From assembly GCF_029761915.1 (NCBI RefSeq), contig NZ_CP121695.1:6043501-6107500 (forward strand): DNA of 64,000 bases. Reading direction: 5' to 3'. Of the stretch, positions 8,612 to 17,404 are shown one piece after another; the first letter of the stretch is position 1, and each line of letters opens with the position of its first letter. Source of the DNA: Bradyrhizobium sp. CB1650. Lineage in GTDB: Bacteria; Pseudomonadota; Alphaproteobacteria; Rhizobiales; Xanthobacteraceae. The notes beneath the pieces were generated by a model. That model worked only from the letters and a program-made list of their open reading frames with translations, did no database searches and had not been told where the DNA came from. Both the position numbers and the translations under genes were made by a program.

Positions 8612-11134
8612 ATGACCGCGCTTTCCGAGGACATGGCTGCCGCGCTCAGGCGCAGGATCGACGAGCTCGAGCAGCAGTTGCGGTCCGGCGCGGCCGAGAA
8701 TGCCCGACTGGCTGCTGAGAAGCGGCAAGCCCTCGAGCGGCAGACCGCGACTGCCGACATTTTGAAGGTCGTCGCGGCCTCTCCCTCCGATGCACGGCCG
8801 GTGTTCGAGGCGATCGCGACCAGCTCCAAGCGCCTGCTCGGCGGCTTCTCGGCCACCGTGCTCCAGTTCATCGGCGACGAGCTCCATTTGGTGGCCTACA
8901 CGCCCACGAGCCCCGAAGCCGATCGGGGATTGAAGGCGTCGTTCCCGCGCCGGATCGCGGATTTTCCTACCTTTGAACTGGTTCGCGGCGGCAAGACGAT
9001 CCAGTTTCCCGACAGCGAGGCCGATGACGTCCCGCAACTGAACAAGGAGCTGGCGCGGCTGCGCGGCTTCCGCAGCGTCCTGTTCGCGCCGCTGATGAAC
9101 CGGGGAACGCCGGTCGGCATGATCAGTGTCACGCGCGCCCAGCCCGGCGCGTTCGCCGCCGAGCACGTGCAACTGCTCCAGACGTTCGCCGACCAGGCCG
9201 TGATCGCGATCGAGAATGCGCGGCTCTTCAACGAGACGCGGGAGGCGCTCGAGCGCCAGACCGCCACCGCCGACATTCTGAAGGTGATGGCGGCATCGCC
9301 GGCCGACGTGCAGCCAGTGTTCGATGCCATCGCGTCCAGCGCCAACCGGTTGATCGGCGGCTTCTCCACGGCGGTGCTGCGTTATGTCGACGGCGCCGCG
9401 CACCTGGCCGCCTTCACGCCGACCGACCCGGCCGGTGATCGCATGCTGCAGGCGTCGTTCCCGGTGCCCTTCGCGCAATTCCCGCCCCATGAGCTCGTGG
9501 CGGACGGCACGGCAGCGCAACTGCCCGATACCGAGATTGAGCCGGCCGCGCGGGACATTGCGCGCGCCCGCGGCTTCCGCAGCATGTTGTTCGCCCCGCT
9601 GATGAGCGAGCGCCAGGCCATCGGCGTCATCATCGCGACGCGCAAGACCACCGGCGCATTCAGCGAGCACCACGTCGGGCTGCTGCAAACCTTCGCCGAC
9701 CAGGCGGCGATCGCGGTCAAGAATGTCGGCCTGTTCAACGCAACCAGGGAGGCCCTGGAACGTCAGACGGCGACCGCGGACATCCTCAAGGTGATTGCCG
9801 CCTCGCCCTCGGACGTGACGCCGGTGTTCCAGGCCATCTCCGACAGCGCCAAGGCGCTGATCGGAGGGCATTCCTCCACCGTCACCCGCGTCATCGACGG
9901 CATGCTGCATCTGGAGGCCTTCACCACCGACAACGAAGCCGGCAACGCGGATCTGCTCGGCTCATTCCCGACGCCGCTGTCGGCGTCCGGCATTCACAGT
10001 CGGGTCGCGACGAGCGGACAGTTTGCTTTCCGCACCGATATGCAGACCGAAACCGACCTCACGGAGGCGATGCGGGAGCTTGCGCGGACAAGAGGCTATC
10101 GCAGCATCCTGGTGGTCCCGATGCTGCGCGACGGCGTTGCGATCGGCACCATCGGCGTCACGCGACCGGAGGCCGGTCATTTCCCTGACAAGGCGATCAG
10201 TCTGCTCAAGACGTTCGCCGATCAGGCCGTGATCGCCATCGAGAACACGCGGCTGTTCAACGAAGTGCAGGCGCGCACCAAAGACTTGGCAAAGTCGCTC
10301 GACGAGCTGCGCGCTGCGCAAGATCGCCTGATCCAGACCGAGAAACTCGCCTCGCTCGGCCAGCTCACCGCCGGCATCGCGCATGAGATCAAGAACCCGC
10401 TCAACTTCATCAACAATTTCGCCGCGCTCTCTGCCGAGCTCACCGAGGAGATGAACGAGTTGCTCGCGACCGTCACGCTCGCAGGAGATATCCGCGCCGA
10501 CGTCGACGAGCTGACCGGGCTGTTGAAGGACAACCTGCAGAAGGTGGTGCAGCACGGCAAGCGCGCCGATTCCATCGTCAAGAACATGCTGCTGCATTCG
10601 CGCGAGGGCGGCGGCGAGCACGGGCCGGCCGACATCAACGCGCTGGTCGAGGAGAGTCTCAATCTCGCCTATCACGGCGCACGCGCCGAGAAGCCGCAAT
10701 TCGACGTCAAGCTGGAGCGCGATCTCGATCCCGAGGCCGGAACGGCCGAGGTGTTTCCGCAGGAAATCACCAGGGTGCTGCTGAACCTGATTTCGAACGG
10801 CGTCTATGCAGCGGTGAAGCGCGGCAGCCAGGCCGGCGCAGGCTTCGAGCCCACGCTCAGCGCCTCGACCCGCGACCGCGGCAGCCATGTCGAGATCCGC
10901 ATCCGCGACAACGGCACCGGCATCCCGGCGGAGGTGAAGGAGAAGATGTTCAATCCATTCTTCACGACGAAGCCGGCCGGCGAAGGCACCGGCCTCGGCC
11001 TCTCCATCAGCCACGACATCATCGTCAAACAGCACGGCGGCACGATCGATATCGAGACCAGGCCCGGCGAGTTCACCGAGTTCACGATCCTGTTGCCGCG
11101 CAAGAGCATTTTTTCGGCCAAGGACAGAAGATAG
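8612..11134 (+). CDS. soluble triple-GAF sensor histidine kinase (paralogue 2)
   Basis: An 840-residue paralogue of the kinase at 5504. Its sensory half is three tandem copies of one module of about 165 residues. Each opens with ALERQTATADILKV and a conserved PVF-AI segment, and ends with the FADQA-IA motif, so it arose by internal duplication. The kinase core has its acceptor His at about residue 591 ([12 protein letters not shown]), and the ATPase boxes [16 protein letters not shown] and GEGTGLGLS. The core is almost identical to that of paralogue 1, while the GAF modules differ strongly. It follows the response regulator after a 120-base gap and probably signals to the same partner. Confidence 0.93.
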   Translation: MTALSEDMAAALRRRIDELEQQLRSGAAENARLAAEKRQALERQTATADILKVVAASPSDARPVFEAIATSSKRLLGGFSATVLQFIGDELHLVAYTPTSPEADRGLKASFPRRIADFPTFELVRGGKTIQFPDSEADDVPQLNKELARLRGFRSVLFAPLMNRGTPVGMISVTRAQPGAFAAEHVQLLQTFADQAVIAIENARLFNETREALERQTATADILKVMAASPADVQPVFDAIASSANRLIGGFSTAVLRYVDGAAHLAAFTPTDPAGDRMLQASFPVPFAQFPPHELVADGTAAQLPDTEIEPAARDIARARGFRSMLFAPLMSERQAIGVIIATRKTTGAFSEHHVGLLQTFADQAAIAVKNVGLFNATREALERQTATADILKVIAASPSDVTPVFQAISDSAKALIGGHSSTVTRVIDGMLHLEAFTTDNEAGNADLLGSFPTPLSASGIHSRVATSGQFAFRTDMQTETDLTEAMRELARTRGYRSILVVPMLRDGVAIGTIGVTRPEAGHFPDKAISLLKTFADQAVIAIENTRLFNEVQARTKDLAKSLDELRAAQDRLIQTEKLASLGQLTAGIAHEIKNPLNFINNFAALSAELTEEMNELLATVTLAGDIRADVDELTGLLKDNLQKVVQHGKRADSIVKNMLLHSREGGGEHGPADINALVEESLNLAYHGARAEKPQFDVKLERDLDPEAGTAEVFPQEITRVLLNLISNGVYAAVKRGSQAGAGFEPTLSASTRDRGSHVEIRIRDNGTGIPAEVKEKMFNPFFTTKPAGEGTGLGLSISHDIIVKQHGGTIDIETRPGEFTEFTILLPRKSIFSAKDRR

Positions 11135-11174
11135 CCGTATCGTCGGGTATTCGGGTTGAGGACATCGTCGCTCG

Positions 11175-12917
11175 ATGGGTGCTTTCAAGAACCTGGCTTG
11201 GCTCATTCGGCGGCAAATGCTTTCGCTGTCCGGCGTCGGCCTCATGCTGGGCGCCCTATTCTTCGCGGCCGCGCTGACGCCGACCCTGATCCCGCGCAGC
11301 TATCTCACGCAAGGCGTCCTCGCCGGCGCCTGCTTTGCGATCGGCTACCTCGCCGGCATCGTCTGGCGCTGGCTGTGGCACTATCTCGAATTGCCCGAGC
11401 CTTCAGCCCGCGTGAGATCGAGCGCCAATGCGCTGGTCGCTGCCGGCTGCCTGCTCGTCGTCATCATCTATCTGAGGCGGGCCGCGGAATGGCAGAACTC
11501 GATCCGTGCCGTCATGAACATGACGCCGGTCGAGACCGCGCATCCGCTCAAGGTCTGCGTCATCGCCTTGACTACGTTCGTCGTGCTGCTGGCGCTTGCG
11601 CGACTGTTCGTGCTTGTCGCCGGCTTCCTCGCCGCGCGCAAAGGGCGGGTCATTCCGAGAAAGATCGCAAACGTCCTCGGCGTTCTCGTGGCGGCGCTGC
11701 TGTTCTGGTCGATCGCCAACAATCTCCTGATCCGCACGGCCTTTCGCGCACTCGATTCGTCCTTCCGCGAATTCGACGCCCTGCTCGAGCCCGAGCGGCC
11801 GCAACCGACGGCGCCCGGAAAAACGGGAAGCCCCGCGTCGCTGGTGAAGTGGAAGCAACTCGGTCGTGCGGGGCGCGAATTCGTTGCCTCGGGTCCGACC
11901 GCGGCAGAGATCAGCGCCGTCACGGGAAGGCCCGCGCAAGAGCCCGTGCGTGTTTATGTCGGCCTCGGCGGCGGCAACTCGGCGCAGGCGCGCGCCAGGC
12001 TTGCGCTCGACGAGCTCAAGCGCCAGCACGGATTTGAACGCTCGATCCTGATCGTCATCACGCCGACCGGCACCGGCTGGATCGACCCCGCCGCGATGAA
12101 TGCGGTCGAATATCTCCACCACGGCGACGTCGCGAGCGTCGCGGTGCAGTATTCCTATCTCAACAGCCCGCTGTCGCTGCTGTTTCAGCCCGAATACGGC
12201 GCGGAAGCCGCGCGCGCCCTGTTCTCCGAAATCTACGGCTACTGGACGAGGTTGCCGAAGGACCGGCGGCCGAAGCTGTACCTGCATGGGCTCAGCTTGG
12301 GCGCCATGAACTCGGAAAAATCCGCCGAGCTGTTCGAAACGATCGGCGATCCCATTGCCGGAGCGCTGTGGAGCGGGCCGCCGTTCGAGAGTCGCATCTG
12401 GCGCACGATCACCGCGAACCGCAATCAGGGTTCGCCGGCCTGGCTGCCGGAGTTTCGCGACAACCGCTTCGTGCGCTTCATGAACCAGAATGGGCCGACG
12501 GTGCCGGCGGAGGCGCCCTGGGGCGCGTTGCGCGTCGTCTATCTGCAATATGCCAGTGATCCGATCACGCTGTTCGCCTACCGCGACGCCTACCAGCGAC
12601 CAGCCTGGATGGCAGCGCCGCGCGGGCCCGACGTGTCACCGGAGCTGCGCTGGTATCCGGTCGTCACGATGTTGCAGCTCGCGCTGGACATGGCGGTTGC
12701 GACCAGCGCACCGATGGGTTTTGGCCATGTCTTCGCGCCCGAGCATTACGTCGATGCCTGGGTCGCCGTCACCGATGTCCATGACTGGTCTGCCGACGCA
12801 CTGGCGCGGCTCAAGGACCATCTTGCGGCGGAGGCGCGGAAGGCATCCGAGCGCAGCGCCGACGACAACCCTATGCCGACCGCGGCGGATAGGACCATTG
12901 GTGCCCGAGCGGGTTGA
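11175..12917 (+). CDS. membrane-anchored alpha/beta-hydrolase family protein (PF10081-type)
   Basis: A 580-residue protein. The first ~200 residues hold four to five membrane helices (for example LMLGALFFAAALTPTLIP and VCVIALTTFVVLLALARLF). The rest is a soluble alpha/beta-hydrolase-like domain with VYVGLGGGNSAQ, ILIVITPTGTGWIDP and the nucleophile elbow LHGLSLGAMNSE (Ser about 374). A conserved FGHVFAPEHYVDAW near residue 520 may supply the His. The layout matches the uncharacterised family PF10081. It begins 41 bases after the second GAF kinase and may share its transcript. The substrate is unknown; an envelope lipid or ester is a guess. Confidence 0.8.
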   Translation: MGAFKNLAWLIRRQMLSLSGVGLMLGALFFAAALTPTLIPRSYLTQGVLAGACFAIGYLAGIVWRWLWHYLELPEPSARVRSSANALVAAGCLLVVIIYLRRAAEWQNSIRAVMNMTPVETAHPLKVCVIALTTFVVLLALARLFVLVAGFLAARKGRVIPRKIANVLGVLVAALLFWSIANNLLIRTAFRALDSSFREFDALLEPERPQPTAPGKTGSPASLVKWKQLGRAGREFVASGPTAAEISAVTGRPAQEPVRVYVGLGGGNSAQARARLALDELKRQHGFERSILIVITPTGTGWIDPAAMNAVEYLHHGDVASVAVQYSYLNSPLSLLFQPEYGAEAARALFSEIYGYWTRLPKDRRPKLYLHGLSLGAMNSEKSAELFETIGDPIAGALWSGPPFESRIWRTITANRNQGSPAWLPEFRDNRFVRFMNQNGPTVPAEAPWGALRVVYLQYASDPITLFAYRDAYQRPAWMAAPRGPDVSPELRWYPVVTMLQLALDMAVATSAPMGFGHVFAPEHYVDAWVAVTDVHDWSADALARLKDHLAAEARKASERSADDNPMPTAADRTIGARAG

Positions 12918-13089
12918 GTTTAATCCCTTAAGGTACCGCGGATAGGTCACATCTATTGACCGGCTTTCGTCGAGATTTCGCAGGTCATCCCGCCGCACTA
13001 TGTTGGAAAAAAAGTCCAGGGGAGCGAGGCGGATCTCTCGTCGGGATCGGCCTGATCTAACCGGAAACCAAACGGAGGAGGAATCGCAG

Positions 13090-14430
13090 ATGAACACGCC
13101 CAGTCGTGTCACGCGGCGCCGGCTCCTGAAGGACACAGGGCTTGCCCTTCTCGCAGCCGGCTCAGCACCGGTACTCTCGACACCATTCATATCCCGCGCC
13201 ATGGCCGACACCAAAACGCTGTCGATCGTGCAGTGGAGTCACTTCGTCCCGGCCTACGATAAATGGTTCGACAATTTCGCCAGAGATTGGGGAACCAAAA
13301 ACCACATCGAAGTTACCGTCGACCACATCCCGGTCGCGGACGTCGCCGCCCGCGCTGCCGCCGAGGCCTCGGCTGGATCCGGCCACGATCTGTTTGGGTG
13401 GAACGGAGCTGGCGGCGCACACCTCTACCGTAAATTCCTGGTCGATGTAACGGACCTGGTCGAGTCCGTGGAGAAGAAATACGGCAAGATCACCGTGATC
13501 GGTCGACAGATCGGCTACAACCAGGACGACAAGACGTGGTCCGCATTCCCCGACTACTACATCAATTTCCCGGTGATGTACCGCAAGAGCCTGTGGGACG
13601 GGATCGGGGTGGTGCCCGACACGTGGGACAACGTGAGGATCGGCGGCGCGAAGCTGAAGCAGAAGGGCAACCCGGTCGGAATTTCGCTCGGCCACAGCAA
13701 CGATCCGAATACAACCTGGCGCGGCCTGCTCTGGAGCTATGGCGGCGCGTTCCAGGACGAGAGTGGTAAGCATGTCGTGCTCGACAGCAAGGAGACGGTC
13801 GAGGCGGTCAAGTTCGTCGCCGCCCTCTACAAGGAGGCGATGACGGAAGACGTGCTCTCATGGAGCGATGCGAGCAACAACCAGTACATCGACTCCGGCG
13901 TCAGCTCTCTGATCATCAACCCGATCTCGGCCTATCGGACGGCCCAGCAGCTCAACAAGAAAGTTGCTGACGACATCTTCGTGATGAAGCCGCCCAAAGG
14001 CCCGGTTCGCCAGATCATGGGCGGTGCCGCCGAGTTCTACGGCATCTGGAAGTTCGCCAAGAACAAGGAGGCTGCGCTCGAGTTCCTGAAATACTACGCC
14101 GATAACTGGGTCGATGCCTTCAAGGCGAGCTCCGGTTACAACAACCCCATCTTCGCCAACATCGTCCCGAAACCGATGCCGTTGTTGTCCGACGACCCGA
14201 CCTCAACGCCGCATGACAAGCTGTCTGTGCTGCAGACCTCCGACGAATGGTCTGCCGTTCCCGGCTATCCCGGACCGGCATGGCCAGCAACTGACGAGAT
14301 CTACAACAACTTCATCGTCTGCGACATGATGGCGAAGGCGGCGACGGGGGCGATGACAGCCGAACAGGCCGTCAAATGGGCCGCGCAGCAATGCGAGGGC
14401 ATCTTCGACAAATGGCTGCACCGAGCTTGA
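13090..14430 (+). CDS. sugar ABC transporter, periplasmic substrate-binding protein
   Basis: A 446-residue exported protein. The N-terminus has a Tat-like motif (TRRRLLKDTG) and a hydrophobic segment ending before AMADTK, so cleavage is near residue 38. The mature part begins LSIVQWSHFVPAYDKWFD and carries the extracellular solute-binding family 1 fold (GHDLFGWNGAG, WDNVRIGGAKL, GGAAEFYGIWKFAKNKEAAL). The ATG at 13090 is preceded by a strong GGAGGAGG; an in-frame start at 13000 is too far from the signal peptide. It is the first gene of a CUT1-type operon with an ATPase and two permeases. The substrate is probably a sugar or polyol, but the sequence does not say which. Confidence 0.92.
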   Translation: MNTPSRVTRRRLLKDTGLALLAAGSAPVLSTPFISRAMADTKTLSIVQWSHFVPAYDKWFDNFARDWGTKNHIEVTVDHIPVADVAARAAAEASAGSGHDLFGWNGAGGAHLYRKFLVDVTDLVESVEKKYGKITVIGRQIGYNQDDKTWSAFPDYYINFPVMYRKSLWDGIGVVPDTWDNVRIGGAKLKQKGNPVGISLGHSNDPNTTWRGLLWSYGGAFQDESGKHVVLDSKETVEAVKFVAALYKEAMTEDVLSWSDASNNQYIDSGVSSLIINPISAYRTAQQLNKKVADDIFVMKPPKGPVRQIMGGAAEFYGIWKFAKNKEAALEFLKYYADNWVDAFKASSGYNNPIFANIVPKPMPLLSDDPTSTPHDKLSVLQTSDEWSAVPGYPGPAWPATDEIYNNFIVCDMMAKAATGAMTAEQAVKWAAQQCEGIFDKWLHRA

Positions 14431-14440
14431 ACGACGACTG

Positions 14441-14476
14441 CACCTGCGGACCGCATGTATGTGCGGTCCGCAGGTG
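14441..14476 (+). promoter_or_regulatory. perfect 15-bp stem hairpin after the binding-protein gene
   Basis: CACCTGCGGACCGCA pairs perfectly with its reverse complement across a 6-base loop, 10 bases after the stop of the binding-protein gene and 66 bases before the ATPase start. There is no T-run, so it is more likely an mRNA-stabilising or partial-terminator hairpin. Such structures commonly keep binding-protein mRNA in excess over the membrane components. Confidence 0.7.
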
Positions 14477-14542
14477 AGACTCCAGGCGAAAGAGGCGCAG
14501 GGCACGGCCAATCCGCACCAGCTGATTTTTTGGAATTCAACA

Positions 14543-15568
14543 ATGTCCGCAGTGTCTGCCAGAAACATTTTCAAGAAATTTGACGACGTTCTTGCGGTCA
14601 ACGGCATTACGCTCACGGTGCCGGACGGCGAGTTCATGGTCCTGCTCGGGCCATCCGGCTGCGGGAAGACGACCTTCCTGCGCATCGTTTGTGGCCTCGA
14701 GCGGCAGACGAGTGGCGATCTCGTGATCGGCGGCAACCTCGTCAACGACATACCGCCCCGCGCGCGCGGCGTGGCCATGATGTTCCAGAGCTACGGGCTT
14801 TATCCGCACTACACGGTGCGCAACAACATCGCCTTTCCACTGAAGACGCAACGCGTTCCGCGCGCAGATATCGAAAAGAAGGTGAGCTGGGCAGCGAACC
14901 TGCTCGGGATCGCGCATCTGCTCGATCGCCGGCCGCGCCAGCTCTCCGGCGGCGAGCGCCAGCGCGTCGCACTCGCGCGTGCGCTCGTGCGGGAGCCGAC
15001 GGCGCTGTTGCTCGACGAGCCGTTGTCCAATTTGGACGCCAAGATGCGCGCCTCGGCGCGCCAGGAGATCCGGCAATTCCAGCAACGGGTCAGGATCACG
15101 ACCATCTACGTGACCCACGACCAGGTCGAGGCAATGGGCATGGGCGATCGCATTGCCGTCATCGACCATGGACAGATACGGCAGGTGGGAACGCCGGTGG
15201 AGATCTATGAGGATCCGGCCGATCGCTTCGTCGCAACCTTTGTCGGCACGCCGCCGATGAATCTGCTGGCGCGCAACGGCGGGTATCTCGGCTTCCGGCC
15301 CGAGAACTTTCTCCCTAGGGAAATGGTCAATGGGACCGATGCGGCGGAGTTCTCGTTCCGGGTCGATCGTTCCGAGTATCTCGGCTCGGAACGCATCGTC
15401 TATGGCGCGGTCGAGGGCTTCGATCCGCGACAGGTGATCGCGGCGAAGCTGCCCCCGGCGCATGTCGCCGAGGAAAGCATCCGCGCGGGCGAGTGGCACC
15501 GCTTCGCCGTCCGCCGCGGCGCATTGCGATATTTCGACGCGGACGGCAAGCGGGCCAAGTCTAACTAG
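14543..15568 (+). CDS. sugar ABC transporter ATP-binding protein (UgpC/MalK-like)
   Basis: A 341-residue ATPase from the ATG at 14543 (MSAVSARNIFKKFDDVLAV). It has Walker A GPSGCGKTT (~residue 37), Q-loop MMFQSYGLYPHYTV, signature LSGGERQRVALARAL, Walker B ALLLDEPLSNLD and H-loop YVTHDQVEA. A C-terminal TOBE-type regulatory region of about 100 residues (LGFRPENFLP) places it with CUT1 sugar importers. It is slightly short compared with MalK (about 370), because the distal TOBE half is abbreviated. It follows the binding-protein gene and hairpin and precedes both permease genes on the same strand. Confidence 0.93.
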   Translation: MSAVSARNIFKKFDDVLAVNGITLTVPDGEFMVLLGPSGCGKTTFLRIVCGLERQTSGDLVIGGNLVNDIPPRARGVAMMFQSYGLYPHYTVRNNIAFPLKTQRVPRADIEKKVSWAANLLGIAHLLDRRPRQLSGGERQRVALARALVREPTALLLDEPLSNLDAKMRASARQEIRQFQQRVRITTIYVTHDQVEAMGMGDRIAVIDHGQIRQVGTPVEIYEDPADRFVATFVGTPPMNLLARNGGYLGFRPENFLPREMVNGTDAAEFSFRVDRSEYLGSERIVYGAVEGFDPRQVIAAKLPPAHVAEESIRAGEWHRFAVRRGALRYFDADGKRAKSN

Positions 15569-15595
15569 GGTGCATCACCAGGACGGGGTTCACTT

Positions 15596-16525
15596 ATGGT
15601 CTCGATCGCCGAACCAGTCGCCAAGTCGGCATCGCGCTACCGCTTCATCCTGGACCAGCGCGGCGTGCTCGGCAGTGTCATGGTCGCCCCCGCGATTCTC
15701 TACGTGCTCTTGCTGGTCGGCCTGCCGTTTCTTCTCGCGGTCTACTACTCGGTCAGCGCCTATACGATCTACGATCCGACTTGGCGCTTCGTGGGCCTTT
15801 CGAATTTCAGGCAGATCGTCAATAATTCGGTCTTTCAGGAAACGCTGGCCAACACCTTTCTCTTCACCTTCGGATCCCAGTTTCTCGGGCTAGTGCTCGG
15901 CAAGTTCGGCGCGTTGCTGCTGATGCGACCGTTCCCGGGACGCAAGATCGTCCGGGCCCTGATCATCCTGCCATGGGCCGTGCCCATCGCACTCGCCACC
16001 GTCGCCTGGGAGTGGATGTTCGATTCGCTCTACAGCGTCATCAACTGGACGCTGATCTCGCTCGGCATCATCACCCGCTCCGAGGCGCCAAACTGGCTCG
16101 GCAACCCGCATTTGGCGATGCTCTGCGTAATCGTCGTGAATGCCTGGCGCTTCTTTCCGTTCGCAGTCGTCATCTTTCTTGCCGGCATGACCTCGATTCC
16201 GCAGGACGTCATCGATGCAGCGACGGTGGATGGCGCCGGCTTCTGGCGCCGCAACTACCAGATCGTCCTACCAATGATCCTGCCCATTGTCGCCGTTGGC
16301 CTCATCTTCGGCATCGTGTTCACGTTTACCGACCTTTCCATCGTGTTCCTCTTGACCAATGGCGGTCCGGTCGGCGCAACCTCCGTGCTGGGGTTCGAGG
16401 GCTTCCAGGTCGGCATCGTCTCCGGCGACGTGTCACATGGCGCCGCCATCTCGTTGTTCATGCTGCCGGTGCTGTTCTTCGTGGTGATCGGCATGCTGCG
16501 CTTCATCCGGCGGCGGGAGATCTGA
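15596..16525 (+). CDS. sugar ABC transporter permease (MalF-like)
   Basis: A 309-residue inner-membrane protein with six predicted helices; the first lies around VMVAPAILYVLLLVGLPFLL. The cytoplasmic EAA loop is VIDAATVDGAGFWRRNYQIVLPM, near residue 202, which contacts the ATPase. It starts 27 bases after the ATPase stop and ends one base before the second permease start, so translational coupling is likely. It is half of the translocation pore of the CUT1 importer. No long MalF-type periplasmic insertion is present. Confidence 0.92.
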   Translation: MVSIAEPVAKSASRYRFILDQRGVLGSVMVAPAILYVLLLVGLPFLLAVYYSVSAYTIYDPTWRFVGLSNFRQIVNNSVFQETLANTFLFTFGSQFLGLVLGKFGALLLMRPFPGRKIVRALIILPWAVPIALATVAWEWMFDSLYSVINWTLISLGIITRSEAPNWLGNPHLAMLCVIVVNAWRFFPFAVVIFLAGMTSIPQDVIDAATVDGAGFWRRNYQIVLPMILPIVAVGLIFGIVFTFTDLSIVFLLTNGGPVGATSVLGFEGFQVGIVSGDVSHGAAISLFMLPVLFFVVIGMLRFIRRREI

Positions 16526-16526
16526 C

Positions 16527-17372
16527 ATGCGCCGCGCCCTTCTCAACATCGCGGGCGAGAGCGCATTCTACAGCGCGGTGGCGGCCTTTGTCGTTCTCAC
16601 CGCCTTTCCGTTCTACTGGATGCTGATCACCTCGTTGAAGAGCAATCCCGATCTCTACAACGTCACCAACATTCCGTTCTGGTTCAACGAGGCACCGACG
16701 CTCGAGCACTTCCAATATCTGTTCGAGCAGACGCTGTTCGCGCGCTGGCTCCTCAACTCGCTGATCATCGGTCTCTGTGTCGTCGCGATCACGCTCATGG
16801 CCGCACTGCCGGCCGGCTACAGCCTGGCGCGGATGGTCGGCCGGAACGGCGAGGCGCTCGGCATAGGGATCTTCCTGACCTATCTCGTTCCGCCCACTCT
16901 TCTGTTCCTGCCACTCTCGCGCATCGTCGCTTCGCTCGGCCTGCAGAATTCGATGTGGTCGCTCGTGCTGGTCTACCCGACCTTCACGATCCCGTTCTGC
17001 ACCTGGCTGCTCATGGGATTCTTCAAGACGATGCCGGTCGAAATCGAGGAGGCGGCGATCGTCGACGGCTGCAGCCTGTTCGGCGCGTTCGTCAAGATGG
17101 TGCTCCCACTGTCCCTGCCGGCTATTCTGACAGCGGTGATTTTCACCTTCACGCTGACTCTGCAGGAATTTGTCTATGCGCTGACGTTCATCTCGGCTTC
17201 CGCGCAGAAGCCGGTCACGCTCGGTGTCGCCACAGACCTGGTTCGCGGCGACATCTTCTTCTGGGGCGAGATCATGGCCGGCGCGCTGATTGCCAGCATC
17301 CCCGTGGCCATCGCCTATAATCTGTTCCTGGATCGCTTCATCTCAGGCATCACCGGCGGCGCCGTCAAATAG
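16527..17372 (+). CDS. sugar ABC transporter permease (MalG-like)
   Basis: A 281-residue inner-membrane protein with six helices. The EAA loop is VEIEEAAIVDGCSLFGAFVKM, near residue 171. MLITSLKSNPDLYN close to the N-terminus is typical of the MalG/LacG branch. It is the last gene of the importer operon and is followed convergently, 32 bases on, by the efflux-pump gene. No obvious terminator separates the two. Confidence 0.92.
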   Translation: MRRALLNIAGESAFYSAVAAFVVLTAFPFYWMLITSLKSNPDLYNVTNIPFWFNEAPTLEHFQYLFEQTLFARWLLNSLIIGLCVVAITLMAALPAGYSLARMVGRNGEALGIGIFLTYLVPPTLLFLPLSRIVASLGLQNSMWSLVLVYPTFTIPFCTWLLMGFFKTMPVEIEEAAIVDGCSLFGAFVKMVLPLSLPAILTAVIFTFTLTLQEFVYALTFISASAQKPVTLGVATDLVRGDIFFWGEIMAGALIASIPVAIAYNLFLDRFISGITGGAVK

Positions 17373-17404
17373 CGGGTACCCGGCCCTGCGTGGCAGGCAA
17401 GTCC

